From the NCBI GenBank assembly GCA_963823165.1, contig CAWGKV010000034.1:62001-126000 (forward strand): a stretch of DNA of 64,000 bases. The letters run 5' to 3'. How positions within the stretch are numbered: position 1 is the stretch's first letter; each line of letters opens with the position of its first letter. Made by a program: the position numbers and the translations under genes. This document shows, one piece after another, positions 1-10,503 of this stretch. The DNA comes from Roseiarcus sp963823165. Its GTDB lineage: Bacteria; Pseudomonadota; Alphaproteobacteria; Rhizobiales; Beijerinckiaceae. A model generated the notes under the pieces. That model saw only the letters and a list, made by a program, of their open reading frames with translations. It made no database searches and had not been told where the DNA came from.

Positions 1-529
1 CGAGGCCGGTGCCCACGAACGGAATGGCGGAGACGAGGTTGGTGATGACGGTCGCGCCCGCGAAGCTCATCGAGCCCCAGGGCAGGACATATCCCATGAA
101 CGCGGTCGCCATCATCAGAAAGTAGATGATGACGCCGAGGATCCAGAGAACCTCGCGCGGCGGCTTGAAGGAGCCGTAGTAGAGGCCTCGCATCATGTGG
201 ACATAGACTGCAAAGAAGAACAGCGACGCGCCGTTCGTATGCATGTAGCGGATCAGCCAGCCGTAGTTCACGTTCCGCATGATGTCGTTCGTTACCGAGT
301 CGAACGCTTCGTTCGCCGACGGAATGTAGTGCATGGCGAGCACGACGCCGGTGACGATCTGCGCGACCAGCATGAACGACAGGATGGCGCCGAAGGTCCA
401 CATGTAGTTCAGGTTGCGCGGCACCGGATAGGCCACGAACGAGGAATGCGCCAACCCCATCAAGGGAAGACGCGCTTCGAACCAGCGCCCGATCGCGCTC
501 TTCGGAACGTAGGTCGAGGGTCCGCTCAT
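1..529 (-). CDS. petB: Cytochrome b of the bc1 complex (N-terminal part)
   Basis: This is the N-terminal 176 residues of cytochrome b, the quinol-oxidising core subunit of the cytochrome bc1 complex in the inner membrane; the rest lies beyond the left edge. The translation begins MSGPSTYVPKS. It shows two of the haem-ligand helices, recognisable by RYMHTNGAS and VYVHMMRGLYYGS, followed by the PWGSMSFAGATVITNL Qo-site region. The ATG at 529 is preferred because AGAG sits 9 bases upstream; an in-frame ATG at 538 would place AGAG directly against the start codon. It follows petA by 63 bases on the same strand, the usual fbcFB order, so the two are probably co-transcribed. Confidence 0.95.
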   Translation of the reverse strand, partial: MSGPSTYVPKSAIGRWFEARLPLMGLAHSSFVAYPVPRNLNYMWTFGAILSFMLVAQIVTGVVLAMHYIPSANEAFDSVTNDIMRNVNYGWLIRYMHTNGASLFFFAVYVHMMRGLYYGSFKPPREVLWILGVIIYFLMMATAFMGYVLPWGSMSFAGATVITNLVSAIPFVGTGL

Positions 530-592
530 GGGGTGCATCTCTGAAAAGCGTTAATCTGAAAGAACCGCGGCGGAGCCGCAATCGGGTGGGCG

Positions 593-1114
593 TCAGCCGA
601 TCTTAACCTTCGCGTCGCTGAGGAACGTGTATTCCGGGACGGCGAGATTAAGGGGCGCGGGACCTTGGCGAATGCGGCCCGAGGTGTCGTACATCGAGCC
701 GTGGCACGGGCAGAACCAGCCCTCATATATGCCTTCGTGGCCGAGCGGCACGCAGCCGAGATGGGTGCATACGCCGACCACGATCAGCCATTCCGGCTTC
801 TTGACGCGCTCGGCGTCGGTCTGCGGATCGCGCAGCTCGCTGAGAGCGACGTTCTGCGCCGCTTCGATCTCCTTCTTCGTCCGGTGTCGGACGAAAACGG
901 GTCCGCCGCGCCATTTGACGGTGACGATCTGCCCCTCGGGAATGGCGCCGAGATCGACCTCGACCGAAGCCATCGCCAGCGTGGAGGCGTCCGGATTCAT
1001 CTGGTCGGCCAGCGGCCATGCGAGCGCCGCGACGCCGACGGCCCCGGCTGCGCCCGTCGCCAGATACAGGAAGTCCCTGCGATTGGGGTCCTCGATCGTT
1101 ATCGCGCCCGCCAT
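593..1114 (-). CDS. petA: Rieske iron-sulfur subunit of the bc1 complex
   Basis: This 173-residue protein is the Rieske 2Fe-2S subunit, which passes electrons from quinol to cytochrome c1. The cluster motifs CTHLGC and CPCHGS are intact at about residues 116 and 135. A twin-arginine/membrane-anchor segment (NRRDFLYLATGA) lies near the N-terminus. I start at the ATG at 1114: GGGGG lies 4 bases upstream, and the distance to RRDF matches known family members. An in-frame ATG at 1162 would add 16 residues. The gene heads a petA-petB operon, and its promoter probably lies in the 275-base gap shared with the divergent trmL. Confidence 0.95.
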   Translation of the reverse strand: MAGAITIEDPNRRDFLYLATGAAGAVGVAALAWPLADQMNPDASTLAMASVEVDLGAIPEGQIVTVKWRGGPVFVRHRTKKEIEAAQNVALSELRDPQTDAERVKKPEWLIVVGVCTHLGCVPLGHEGIYEGWFCPCHGSMYDTSGRIRQGPAPLNLAVPEYTFLSDAKVKIG

Positions 1115-1389
1115 TCCACCCCCAAACCAGTTTCGCTGCGCGGCGTAGGAACCGTCGCGCATTCAGCCGCGGCCTTTCATTGTCTGATTGGCCCGCCGAC
1201 GCCTGAGCCGGGCGCACCCGGCGCGACTGGGCCCCGCCAAGCGGCGTCGGCCCACAATCGACGCGGCTTTTCGCATCGATCGTTTTGGTTGTCCATAGCA
1301 GCGATCATGTCGGAACTGCGGATTTTGTCATGTTCGCCGCAGGTTTGCGGGTACGGTGCGAGGCTTCTGTTATTTCCGGGTCTGGGCTA

Positions 1390-1884
1390 ATGGGCGCAGA
1401 CATGATCCAGCCGGCCGCCCCGCTCCTTCTCGCCCTGTACGAGCCCGACATCGCTCAGAATGCCGGAGCGATGTTTCGCACCTGCGCCTGTCTCGGCGTC
1501 GACGCCGCAATGATCGAGCCCGCAGGCTTCCGCGTTGGAGACAGCCGGTTCCGCCGAGCCGTCATGGACTACCTGAACGCCGTCTCGATCGAGGTTCACA
1601 ACTCGTGGGGAAGGTTCGAAGCCTGGCGCGAGGAAGCGCGACGCAGACTGGTGGTCCTGACGACGAAGGGTGAGGCGAACATGTGGGATTTCACATTTCG
1701 TCAGGGTGACGTCATCTTGGTCGGCCGGGAATCGGAAGGAGTTCCTGCGAATGTTGAGGCCGCTGCGGACGCCAGACTGCGCATTCCCATCCGCCCGCCG
1801 CTCCGCTCGCTGAACGTGAGCGTCGCCGCGACGATCGCGATGGCGGAGGCGTTGCGCCAGCTGAAACGATTACCCAAGCCCTAA
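1390..1884 (+). CDS. trmL: tRNA (cytidine(34)-2'-O)-methyltransferase
   Basis: This SpoU/TrmH-family SPOUT methyltransferase of about 164 residues would 2'-O-methylate the wobble base of tRNA-Leu isoacceptors. The N-terminal ALYEPDIAQNAGAMFR resembles the family's LYxPxIPxNxG motif. The C-terminal knot is seen as VGRESEGVP and then IPIRPPLRSLNVSVA, which forms the SAM-binding loop. The 165-codon length fits the compact TrmL type. ATG codons at 1390 and 1402 are both possible, and neither has a strong ribosome-binding site; an upstream in-frame start at 1285 would add a poorly conserved extension. The gene is divergent from petA, a neighbourhood often seen in alphaproteobacteria. Confidence 0.88.
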   Translation: MGADMIQPAAPLLLALYEPDIAQNAGAMFRTCACLGVDAAMIEPAGFRVGDSRFRRAVMDYLNAVSIEVHNSWGRFEAWREEARRRLVVLTTKGEANMWDFTFRQGDVILVGRESEGVPANVEAAADARLRIPIRPPLRSLNVSVAATIAMAEALRQLKRLPKP

Positions 1885-1989
1885 TGCGCGCAAATGAAAT
1901 CCGGCTCGCCGCCTGTGACGAGGGCGTGACAATGACGCTCCATTAGGCGATTGTCGAAAGCGCCAGCCCGCCCGGCGGCGGAGGACGTG

Positions 1990-2655
1990 ATGACCAGCGA
2001 AAGTGTGCGTGTTCTTATTGCCGACGACCACCCGCTCGTGGTCGGAGGGCTGCGAGAGGCGGTGCTCGCCGCTGCGCCGGGCGCCGAGATCGCTGTCGCC
2101 CATGATTTCGACAGCATGGCCGCCGCGCTCGAAGCCTCGCCGGAGACAGACCTCGTGCTGCTCGACCTGACGATGCCGGGAGTTCGAGGCTTCTCCGGGC
2201 TGCTGTTCCTGCGCTCCGAGCGCCCCTCGACCCCGGTCATCGTCGTCTCCGGGAACGAGGACCGGGCCGTTATCCGCCACTGCCTGGAATTCGGCGCGGC
2301 GGGGTACATTCCGAAATCCAATTCGCCGGAAACGATGCGGGACGCGATCGCGCTGGTGCTCGAGGGAGGAAGGTGGACGCCGCCCGATCTCGACCCGAAC
2401 GCACAACCGGACCGCGAATCGAGCGCTCTGGCGCGCCGGCTCGCATCTCTCACCCCGCAACAGGTCCGCGTGCTGATGATGCTGTCGCAAGGACTGCTCA
2501 ACAAACAGATCGCCTATGAGCTCGGCGTCTCCGAAGCGACGGTGAAGGCTCACGTTTCCGCTATTTTGCAAAAGCTAGGCGTTGAAAGCCGCACGCAGGC
2601 CGTGATCCTGGCCACCAAAATCGAGAAGGCGCAGGAACTGTCGATCGTGTCGTAA
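1990..2655 (+). CDS. NarL/LuxR-family response regulator
   Basis: This is a two-domain response regulator of 221 residues. The receiver domain has the acidic pair in LIADDHP, the phospho-acceptor Asp in LLDLTMPG (about residue 59) and the Lys in GYIPKSNS. The C-terminal LuxR-type HTH contains LTPQQVRVLMMLSQG and NKQIAYELGVSEATVKAHVS. The ATG at 1990 is chosen because GGAGG lies 5 bases upstream; an earlier in-frame start at 1951 lacks this. No histidine kinase is adjacent, so the partner and target genes cannot be inferred. The gene stands alone between trmL and the convergent acs. Confidence 0.9.
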   Translation: MTSESVRVLIADDHPLVVGGLREAVLAAAPGAEIAVAHDFDSMAAALEASPETDLVLLDLTMPGVRGFSGLLFLRSERPSTPVIVVSGNEDRAVIRHCLEFGAAGYIPKSNSPETMRDAIALVLEGGRWTPPDLDPNAQPDRESSALARRLASLTPQQVRVLMMLSQGLLNKQIAYELGVSEATVKAHVSAILQKLGVESRTQAVILATKIEKAQELSIVS

Positions 2656-2679
2656 TCGGGCTTTCAACTGATCCCGGCG

Positions 2680-2950
2680 GCTCAGAGCCCTGTTTCCAAG
2701 GTCCAACGTCCTCTTCCTGAGGCCACCGAAGGGCCCTCGAAAGCCTGCCCTGAGCCCAGCGAAGGGGACGGATTCAGATCGCGAGGCGGCGCCGTACATG
2801 TCCTCTGAAGCACCTTTCGAAACCTTTGCTTGCGCAAAGGGCCCTTGATACGAAAGTCCCGCTCGTCAGGTGGCGGCTGGAACTTCCGTCCGCAATGGAT
2901 TCGGCGCTTGCGGCCGCTAACTCAGGATGAGGCGCCTGACTTTGAAACCG
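2680..2950. repeat. Dispersed palindromic intergenic repeats between the response regulator and acs
   Basis: The gap holds two imperfect copies of a repeat built from CCTGAGG(C), CGAAGGGCCCTCGAAAG and CTTTGC(TTGC)GCAAAGGGCC blocks. Related blocks (CTCATCCTGAGGCGCC, CAAAGGGCCTCGAAGGATG) recur near 27,300 and 47,650-47,785. The arms are self-complementary and would form hairpins in RNA. No coding frame in the gap looks real. Confidence 0.6.
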
Positions 2951-2953
2951 CAA

Positions 2954-4900
<1,947 letters not shown>

Positions 4901-5015
4901 GGACTCCTCCCAAGAAACCGCTTAGCGCCGCCCAATCGACGCACAAATCCACTGGACAGCGCTTATGCCTCAAGGCGAGGAAGTCGGACAAGCGGGCCGC
5001 GGTGATGCTTTGGTC

Positions 5016-5471
5016 TTAACCCTTCCGTAAGGCGTGGTCGGGGCGGACCTGCGAGGCCTCAAGACCGCCCATCTCGCAAACCGCCGCCCATTCCGCCGCC
5101 GTCACCGGCTGGACCGAGAGGCGGGAGTTCGTGACCAGCGCCATCGACGCCAGGCGCTTTTCCGCCTTCACCGCCTCGAGCGTGACCGGGCGAGGCAACG
5201 GACGCACGGCGCGGATGTCGACCATGCCGAACTTGCCGCTCGGGTCGGTCGGATCGGGGCGATAGGCCCCGCAGACCTCGACGACGCCGACAATCGCCTT
5301 GCCTTCGTTGGAGTGGTAGAAAAAGCCGAGCTCGCCGACTTTCATCGCCTGCATGTTGAGCTTGGCGGAATGGTTCCTGACGCCGCTCCAGTCGGTCCCC
5401 TTCGCCCCGCAGTCGGCGACCTTCTGGAAGGACCAGGCCGACGGCTCGCTCTTGAACAGCCAATAGGCCAT
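5016..5471 (-). CDS. EVE-domain protein
   Basis: This 151-residue protein is a stand-alone EVE domain (PUA-like fold). EVE domains are known or predicted to bind modified bases in nucleic acids; the exact ligand of this subfamily is not established. The diagnostic opening MAYWLFKSEPSAWSF and the WSGVRNHSAKLNM and GELGFFYHSN segments are intact. It lies 9 bases after the YciI-like gene on the same strand and probably belongs to a gpsA-yciI-EVE operon, an arrangement common in Hyphomicrobiales. Confidence 0.9.
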   Translation of the reverse strand: MAYWLFKSEPSAWSFQKVADCGAKGTDWSGVRNHSAKLNMQAMKVGELGFFYHSNEGKAIVGVVEVCGAYRPDPTDPSGKFGMVDIRAVRPLPRPVTLEAVKAEKRLASMALVTNSRLSVQPVTAAEWAAVCEMGGLEASQVRPDHALRKG

Positions 5472-5479
5472 GGGCCGCC

Positions 5480-5770
5480 TCAGGCGAGAGACTGGCCGAC
5501 CCCGTGCCGCCAGGGCTTCACGCTCACGCTTTCGAACACCCCGGCCAGCGAAAACGGGTCCTTGGCCAGAAGGGCGAGGACTTCGGCCTCGGTTTCGGCC
5601 TCGAAGATGATCATCGAGCCGACCGGAGTCTTGTGATCCGGAGCGAGCAGCGCGCCGCCGGTTTTCACCCGCGCGCCGAGACCGTTCAGATAGGCGAGAT
5701 GCGCCGGGCGGTTCTCCATGCGCTTGTCCGCGGTCTCCGGCTTATCGGCGCAAATGGCGACAAACAGCAT
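5480..5770 (-). CDS. YciI-like protein
   Basis: This small protein of 96 residues has the dimeric ferredoxin-like YciI fold, related to muconolactone isomerase-type domains. Its role is unknown in most bacteria. Conserved features are the N-terminal LFVAICADKP strand, RPAHLAYL with the putative active-site His, and the C-terminal DPFSLAGVFESVSVKPW. The ATG at 5770 has GGAGG 8 bases upstream; an in-frame ATG at 5797 would add nine residues that precede this site. It sits between gpsA and the EVE gene. Confidence 0.87.
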   Translation of the reverse strand: MLFVAICADKPETADKRMENRPAHLAYLNGLGARVKTGGALLAPDHKTPVGSMIIFEAETEAEVLALLAKDPFSLAGVFESVSVKPWRHGVGQSLA

Positions 5771-5830
5771 GGGCAGGCCTCCGTAGGGTCGAGCCATACG
5801 CGAGCCGAACGGAAAAGCAAAGCGCCTCCA

Positions 5831-6814
5831 TCACTCCTCCCCCCGTTGCGGACGGCCGAGCAAAGCGCCGACCGCTCCCGCGACGTCGAGGGCGCCTTCG
5901 AGGAGGGCTTCGACGCAATTGGCGATCGGCGTGTCGACGCGGCGCATCCGGGCCATTTCGGTCAAAGCGGAGGCGGTGAAGACCCCCTCGGCGAGCCGTC
6001 CCTGGCAGGCCTCTCCGACGCTTTCGCCGCGGCCGACCGCCATGCCGAAAGCGAAATTGCGCGACTGGGCCGAGGAGCAGGTCAGAACGAGATCGCCCAG
6101 TCCCGAAAGGCCCATCAGCGTCACCGGCCGCGCGCCGAGGGCCTCGCCGAACCGGCGCAGCTCGGCGAAGCCGCGCGCCACGAGGGCTGCGCCGGCGCTC
6201 GCGCCCAGGCCCCGTCCGGCGGCGACCCCGCAGGCGATCGCCAGAACATTCTTGGCCGCTCCGCCGATTTCGACGCCGCGGACGTCGGTCGAATGATAGA
6301 GCCGGAGGTTCGGCCCATGCAGGAGGCGGCAAAGCGATCGCGCCAGCCCCTCGTCTGCGCAGGCGACGGTCACCGCCGTCGGCAGCCCCTCCGCCACGTC
6401 CGCGGCGAAGGAGGGGCCGGACAGGATCGCGACCGGACGGCCGGGCGCCTCCTGACGCAGAACCTCGGTCATGAAGGCGTGCGTGCCGCGCTCGATGCCC
6501 TTGGCGCAACCCACCAGAGGAGCCGCGCCCGGCAGAACGGCGAGCTTCCTCGCCGCGTCCCGCGTCGCCTGCGCGGGGGTCGCAACCAGAATGACGGCGC
6601 AAGGGGCGAGATCGGCGAGGACGGCTGTGGCCCTCGCGGCGGCGGCCAATCGAACCCCGGGCAGCTTGGCGTTGAGCCGCGTCGACTCGAGCTCGCGCAT
6701 CCGATCCGCGCCGCGGCCCCAGAGCACGACCTCACGCCCCGCCGCAGCGGCGGCGTTCGCCAGCGCCGTTCCCCACGCCCCGGCTCCGGCCACGCCGACG
6801 ACGCCTCGCGTCAC
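5831..6814 (-). CDS. gpsA: NAD(P)-dependent glycerol-3-phosphate dehydrogenase
   Basis: GpsA reduces dihydroxyacetone phosphate to sn-glycerol-3-phosphate for phospholipid synthesis. The N-terminal Rossmann motif VAGAGAWGTALA, the GCAKGIE segment, the catalytic-lysine region GGAAKNVLAIACG and the C-terminal GLSGLGDLVLTC block are intact. I use the GTG at 6814, which places GAGAWG nine residues from the start as in homologues. An ATG at 6880 would add 22 residues without similarity that I recognise. In many relatives tsaD sits directly upstream; here the upstream neighbour is the divergent Tim44-like gene. Confidence 0.93.
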   Translation of the reverse strand: MTRGVVGVAGAGAWGTALANAAAAAGREVVLWGRGADRMRELESTRLNAKLPGVRLAAAARATAVLADLAPCAVILVATPAQATRDAARKLAVLPGAAPLVGCAKGIERGTHAFMTEVLRQEAPGRPVAILSGPSFAADVAEGLPTAVTVACADEGLARSLCRLLHGPNLRLYHSTDVRGVEIGGAAKNVLAIACGVAAGRGLGASAGAALVARGFAELRRFGEALGARPVTLMGLSGLGDLVLTCSSAQSRNFAFGMAVGRGESVGEACQGRLAEGVFTASALTEMARMRRVDTPIANCVEALLEGALDVAGAVGALLGRPQRGEE

Positions 6815-6978
6815 TTGCCCGTATCCCGCATCGGCTCTTCCTCGAAGGAACGCATGAGGCCATCCGGACGCCGGACGCAAGCCCCCGGCGGCTCCTAGCC
6901 AAAACGCTTGCTTCGGCCTAGGTATGGGAGACGCGGACCTCGTTTACGCTCGCTCACGCTGCCCGGATTTTGACTTCG

Positions 6979-7671
6979 ATGCCCGAGATCGACCTGCCGA
7001 CCGTCATCTTCGCGCTTGTCGCGCTGTTCGTCGCCTACAAGCTGCGCTCGGTGCTCGGAGTGCGAAACGACCATACGCGGACACCGGGCGACCTTGTCGC
7101 CCCCTTGAGGCGGGCGCCGGGGCCGGCGGCGCCTGCGGCCGCGCCGGTGGATGCGCCGGCGATTCCGCCCGCTTTGCCGCCCAGCGTTGATCGGTGGAAA
7201 GCCGTCGCCGAACCCGGCGCCTGGAAGGGGCTCGACGCAATCGCCGCCACGGACAAAAGCTTCACCCCGCAGGCGTTCCTTTCGGGGGCCCGCGCGGCAT
7301 ACGACATGGTCGTCCATGCCTTCGCCGCCGGCGACAGCGCGACCCTGCGCAACCTCATGGCGCCGGAGGCCTTCGCCAATTTCGACGCCGCGATCCGCGC
7401 CCGCGCCACGGCGGGCCACACGATGACGACGACCGTCGTGTCGATCGACGACGCGACGATCGCCGCCGCGCAGTTCGACGTCCCGAACGCGCAGATCAGC
7501 GTGCGCTTCGTGAGCAAGCTCGTCTCGGTCACGCGCGACATGGGCGGAGCGGTTGTCGACGGCTCGCCGGCGGAGGTGATAGACCACATCGACCTGTGGA
7601 CCTTCGTCCGCGACGTCCGCGCGCGCGACCCGAACTGGCGGCTCACGGCGACCCAGTCGGAACGCCCTTGA
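6979..7671 (+). CDS. Tim44-like domain protein, membrane-anchored
   Basis: This 230-residue protein has a single N-terminal membrane helix (TVIFALVALFVAYKL, about residues 8-22), a Pro/Ala-rich linker, and a C-terminal Tim44-like domain (from about residue 85 to the end). Alphaproteobacterial relatives are thought to be the ancestors of mitochondrial Tim44; their bacterial partner is not well defined. The ATG at 6979 is preferred over a TTG at 6970. Its stop overlaps the start of mltA (TTGA), so the two are translationally coupled. Confidence 0.87.
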   Translation: MPEIDLPTVIFALVALFVAYKLRSVLGVRNDHTRTPGDLVAPLRRAPGPAAPAAAPVDAPAIPPALPPSVDRWKAVAEPGAWKGLDAIAATDKSFTPQAFLSGARAAYDMVVHAFAAGDSATLRNLMAPEAFANFDAAIRARATAGHTMTTTVVSIDDATIAAAQFDVPNAQISVRFVSKLVSVTRDMGGAVVDGSPAEVIDHIDLWTFVRDVRARDPNWRLTATQSERP

Positions 7672-8762
7672 CGGCGGCGAAGCCGCGCCTCGAGCCGCTT
7701 GGATTCGACGGTGTTGCGGGCTTCCGCGACGACGACCATCTCTCGGCCTTCCGCTGCTTCGAGCGGTCGGCGCGGGCGCTCGTCGAGGGGGAGCGTGGCG
7801 CCCGCGCCGCCAGAAAACCCTCGGACGCGCTGATCGAGGCTGCGCGGGCGGCGCTCGCCTCTGGCCCCGAGGACGCGGCGGCGGCGCGGCGCTTCTTCGT
7901 GGAACGGTTCCGGCCGTTCCGGGTCGCCCCGGAGCCCGGCTTCCTGACCGGGTATTACGAGCCCCGCGTCCCCGGTTCGCTCGTCGAAACCGAGGCGTTT
8001 TGCTGGCCGATCCTCGCCCGTCCTCCTGACCTCGTGAGCTTCGCCCCGGGCGAGGCGCCGCCCGGACTTCCAGCCGGGGTCACCGGGGCCAGGCGGCGAA
8101 GCGACGGCGAGCTCGTTCCCTATGACGACCGGGAGGCGATCGAACGGGCGCGGCGCGACCCGATCGTCTGGGTCCGCGACGCCGTGGAGGCCTTTCTCAT
8201 CCAGGTTCAGGGTTCGGCCCAGGTCGACCTGCCGGACGGGCGACGGGCGCGCCTCGCCTATGACGGCCGCAACGGCCTGCCCTATGCGTCGATTGGCCGC
8301 ATCCTGATCGAGAGCGGCGAGATCGACGAGGGCGCGATGTCGCTCGGGGGCCTCAAGGCATGGCTGCGGGCCGCCGGCCTCGGCGAGGGCGAGGCGGGGC
8401 TCGAGCTCATGCGCCGCAACCCTTCGTTCGTCTTCTTCAGGCTCGTCGAGGATTTCGATCCGGAGCTCGGCCCGGTCGCCGGGGCTGGCGTCGCGCTGAC
8501 GCCGCTCCGGTCGATCGCGGTCGACCGGTCGCTCTGGAGCTACGGCCTGCCGTTCTGGATCGAGGCCGACCTGCCCTGGGCGGACGAGACGCCGAGGCCG
8601 TTCCGCCGCCTGATGATCGCGCAGGACACCGGCTCGGCGATTGTCGGAGCGGCCCGCTGCGACATATTCTTCGGCAGCGGGGAAACGGCCGGCGCGCGCG
8701 CCGGCGCAATCCGCCATCGTGGAGCGTTCACCGTGCTTCTGCCCGTCGGAGAGTGCCCGTGA
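7668..8762 (+). CDS. mltA: MltA-type membrane-bound lytic transglycosylase domain protein
   Basis: This is a 364-residue MltA-domain protein followed by a 3D domain; the family cleaves peptidoglycan to 1,6-anhydromuropeptides. Visible motifs are GFLTGYYEP, IQVQGSAQVDLPDG, and the C-terminal catalytic region MIAQDTGSAIVG with RCDIFFGSG. The most likely start is the TTG at 7668, which overlaps the Tim44-like stop codon. From that start there is no signal peptide or lipobox, unusual for a periplasmic enzyme, although alphaproteobacterial members often lack an obvious one. The stop overlaps the Smr start (GTGA). Confidence 0.9.
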   Translation: MTAAKPRLEPLGFDGVAGFRDDDHLSAFRCFERSARALVEGERGARAARKPSDALIEAARAALASGPEDAAAARRFFVERFRPFRVAPEPGFLTGYYEPRVPGSLVETEAFCWPILARPPDLVSFAPGEAPPGLPAGVTGARRRSDGELVPYDDREAIERARRDPIVWVRDAVEAFLIQVQGSAQVDLPDGRRARLAYDGRNGLPYASIGRILIESGEIDEGAMSLGGLKAWLRAAGLGEGEAGLELMRRNPSFVFFRLVEDFDPELGPVAGAGVALTPLRSIAVDRSLWSYGLPFWIEADLPWADETPRPFRRLMIAQDTGSAIVGAARCDIFFGSGETAGARAGAIRHRGAFTVLLPVGECP

Positions 8763-9313
8763 AGGAGACTCCGCCGCCCCATCGCCTGAGGCGCCTGAGC
8801 GACGAGGAGATCGCGCTCTGGACCGAAGTCGCGCGCAGCGTGTCGCGCCGCCGGGGCGCGAGCCTGCCGAACCCCTCCAGGCCGCACGCCCTGAGCCCCC
8901 CTGCCCCGCCCGCCCCGGCCGGGGCCGGCTGGGCGCCGAAGCCCGAGAAGCCGCGAATCCCGCCGCTGGCGCCGATCGAGCGGCGGCTCAAGCGCGAGCT
9001 CGCCCGCGGCCGCGCCGCGGTCGACGGGGCGCTCGACCTGCACGGGATGAACCAGGCCGAGGCGCACCAGGCTCTGCGGGGCTTCCTGCGCTACTCGCAG
9101 GCGCGCGGAGCGAAGCTGGTCATCGTCGTCACCGGCAAGGGCGGCCCGTTCGACGAGCCGCCGCCATTCGGCCAGGAGCGCGGCGTGTTGCGGCGGCTGA
9201 CGCCCCACTGGCTGCGCGAGCCCGACCTGCGCGGAATCGTGCTCGGCTTCGAGGAGGCCGGCCGCGCCCACGGCGGATCGGGCGCGCTCTACGTCCGCCT
9301 CCGCCGCGGCTGA
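8759..9313 (+). CDS. Smr-domain protein
   Basis: This 184-residue protein has a Pro/Ala-rich N-terminal half (about residues 35-75) and a C-terminal Smr domain with LDLHGM and VTGKGG, ending in the HGGSGALYVRLRR loop. Smr domains are nucleases or nicking enzymes in some proteins; this short bacterial form has no firmly assigned role. The GTG at 8759 overlaps the mltA stop codon by four bases, placing it third in a coupled Tim44-like/mltA/smr operon. Confidence 0.9.
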   Translation: MKETPPPHRLRRLSDEEIALWTEVARSVSRRRGASLPNPSRPHALSPPAPPAPAGAGWAPKPEKPRIPPLAPIERRLKRELARGRAAVDGALDLHGMNQAEAHQALRGFLRYSQARGAKLVIVVTGKGGPFDEPPPFGQERGVLRRLTPHWLREPDLRGIVLGFEEAGRAHGGSGALYVRLRRG

Positions 9314-9436
9314 GGCGAGGCTCAGGCCTGCGCAAGTGTGTCCGGGCGCGGGCGATTTCAAAAGCTTGGGCGCCGAAAACTGTCGCTTTGTAACTCCCGA
9401 GCTGGCCTCCACTCCGCTTGTGGAGCCGAGGCATCT

Positions 9437-9532
9437 TGGCTGTCATCCCCGCGAAAGCGGGGATCCAGAGCCCCGCGCCAAAGGTTTTGTGCCCGCGGCC
9501 ACTGGATGCCCGCGTGCGCGGGCATGACAACG
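9437..9532. repeat. Extragenic palindromic repeat (two hairpins)
   Basis: Two short hairpins face each other: GTCATCCCCGCGAAAGCGGGGAT followed some 40 bases later by ATGCCCGCGTGCGCGGGCATGAC. The GTCAT/ATGAC ends make the whole unit palindromic, the classic layout of a REP/BIME-type element found after many proteobacterial genes. It lies just downstream of the Smr gene and could act as a transcript end, though no T-run follows. Confidence 0.7.
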
Positions 9533-9699
9533 TTGGGAGCTCCATCGCTTTTGCGGGACCCGGTCGCCCCGGCTCGGAGCCGCGGCGCGGCGGGCGCGGC
9601 CAGCGGCCGCGCCTACAGGGGGGCGCCGCGCCAGATCTTGTAGGTCGAGGTTCCCAAGGCCAGACCATTTTGGAACGTCCTGGAACGCGGCGGGAAGGC

Positions 9700-9785
9700 C
9701 GCGGGTCGCCCGGGGAAGGAAGTCGCGCGCCCCGGGGAAGCCAAAGGAACGCCAGGGGAAGCAAAAGGAACCCCAGGGGAAATAA
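9700..9785. repeat. Short tandem repeat with 21-base period around GGGGAA
   Basis: GGGGAA recurs at 9712, 9734, 9755 and 9776, and the last three copies sit in near-identical 21-base units of the form CCAGGGGAAGCAAAAGGAACC. On the minus strand the units read as heptapeptides of the type FPWxSFx, but the surrounding frame does not look like a gene. The wider 9,314-10,455 stretch has no gene I can support other than the GxxExxY remnant. Confidence 0.6.
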
Positions 9786-10249
9786 GATCCGTTCACGATT
9801 CTCGCCTTTTCAAGGACTTGCGCCAGACGCGAAGGGTTTTCCATTCCACTCACAACCCCTGCCCCGCCCTGCCCTGCCCTCGGCTGGCCGTTCATGCGCC
9901 CGATCGTCGCCAGGCCGACGACACAGTCGCGCGCCTCAGCGGCCGCCGCCTCCCTCGACGATGCGGCAGTCGTTGCGCGGCGGCGACGCCCGAAACCGAC
10001 GCCATTATTGGTTCTTGTTTTGTTCATGTCAAGCCTTTTGTAGTGGTGGGGTTTGAACTTCAAGTTTGGGCGCATAGCGCCCGTCGGCCGGTTATGCGAG
10101 TTCGACTGAAAATTCACCAGTAGGGTTGGCTGCACGCGGGAGCCGAGATTGTTGAAGCGAATGGAAACACAAAGAGCTCCAGGGATGCGCAAAGGGCACG
10201 AGCCCTCGCCGGAGAGCACCGAGCGGGTCGGACGCGGCATTGTCGGCGC

Positions 10250-10351
10250 CGGCTCGGCTTTCTGATCGACTTCAACGTCGTTCTGCTCAAGCAGGGCGTC
10301 AAACGCATGATCTTCGTGACCTTCGTGCAACCTTCGCGCACTTTGTGTTGA
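10250..10351 (+). pseudogene. C-terminal remnant of a GxxExxY-family protein
   Basis: The frame reads RLGFLIDFNVVLLKQGVKRM before running to a stop. It matches the conserved end of GxxExxY proteins (LLINFNVxxLKxGIKR). Nothing upstream restores the GxxExxY core, so this is a short leftover of about 20 conserved residues. It points to loss of an accessory gene just upstream of the toxin-antitoxin operon. Confidence 0.55.
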
Positions 10352-10455
10352 TAAATACAACAGCCGTCACGATTGATCTCACTCGATCCGTTGGCCTGCA
10401 TCTTTGCTTAGCAAATGGCCGGCTTCGGCCAAGGTCTCAAAGTGATCTATCTTGA

Positions 10456-10480
10456 AATGTAAGGCGTTCTACCGTACATT
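10456..10480. promoter_or_regulatory. Operator palindrome of the TacA/TacT-like operon
   Basis: AATGTAAGG and CCGTACATT form nine-base arms (eight of nine pairs) separated by seven bases. The site ends 23 bases before the antitoxin ATG, where a repressor would overlap the promoter. DUF1778 antitoxins autoregulate by binding such palindromes with the toxin as co-repressor, so this is the expected operator. The assignment is by position and symmetry only. Confidence 0.6.
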
Positions 10481-10503
10481 AAGAAGGAAAGCGAGGCTCC
10501 AAG

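Noticed and set aside
9700..9785. Possible CRISPR array at the GGGGAA repeats
   Set aside because: The repeats are only about 21 bases and are contiguous, without variable spacers; no cas gene is in the window.
9443..10360. A 305-codon open frame on the minus strand across the repeat-rich gap
   Set aside because: It runs through palindromes and the 21-base repeats, has no recognisable domain, and overlaps the plus-strand GxxExxY remnant.
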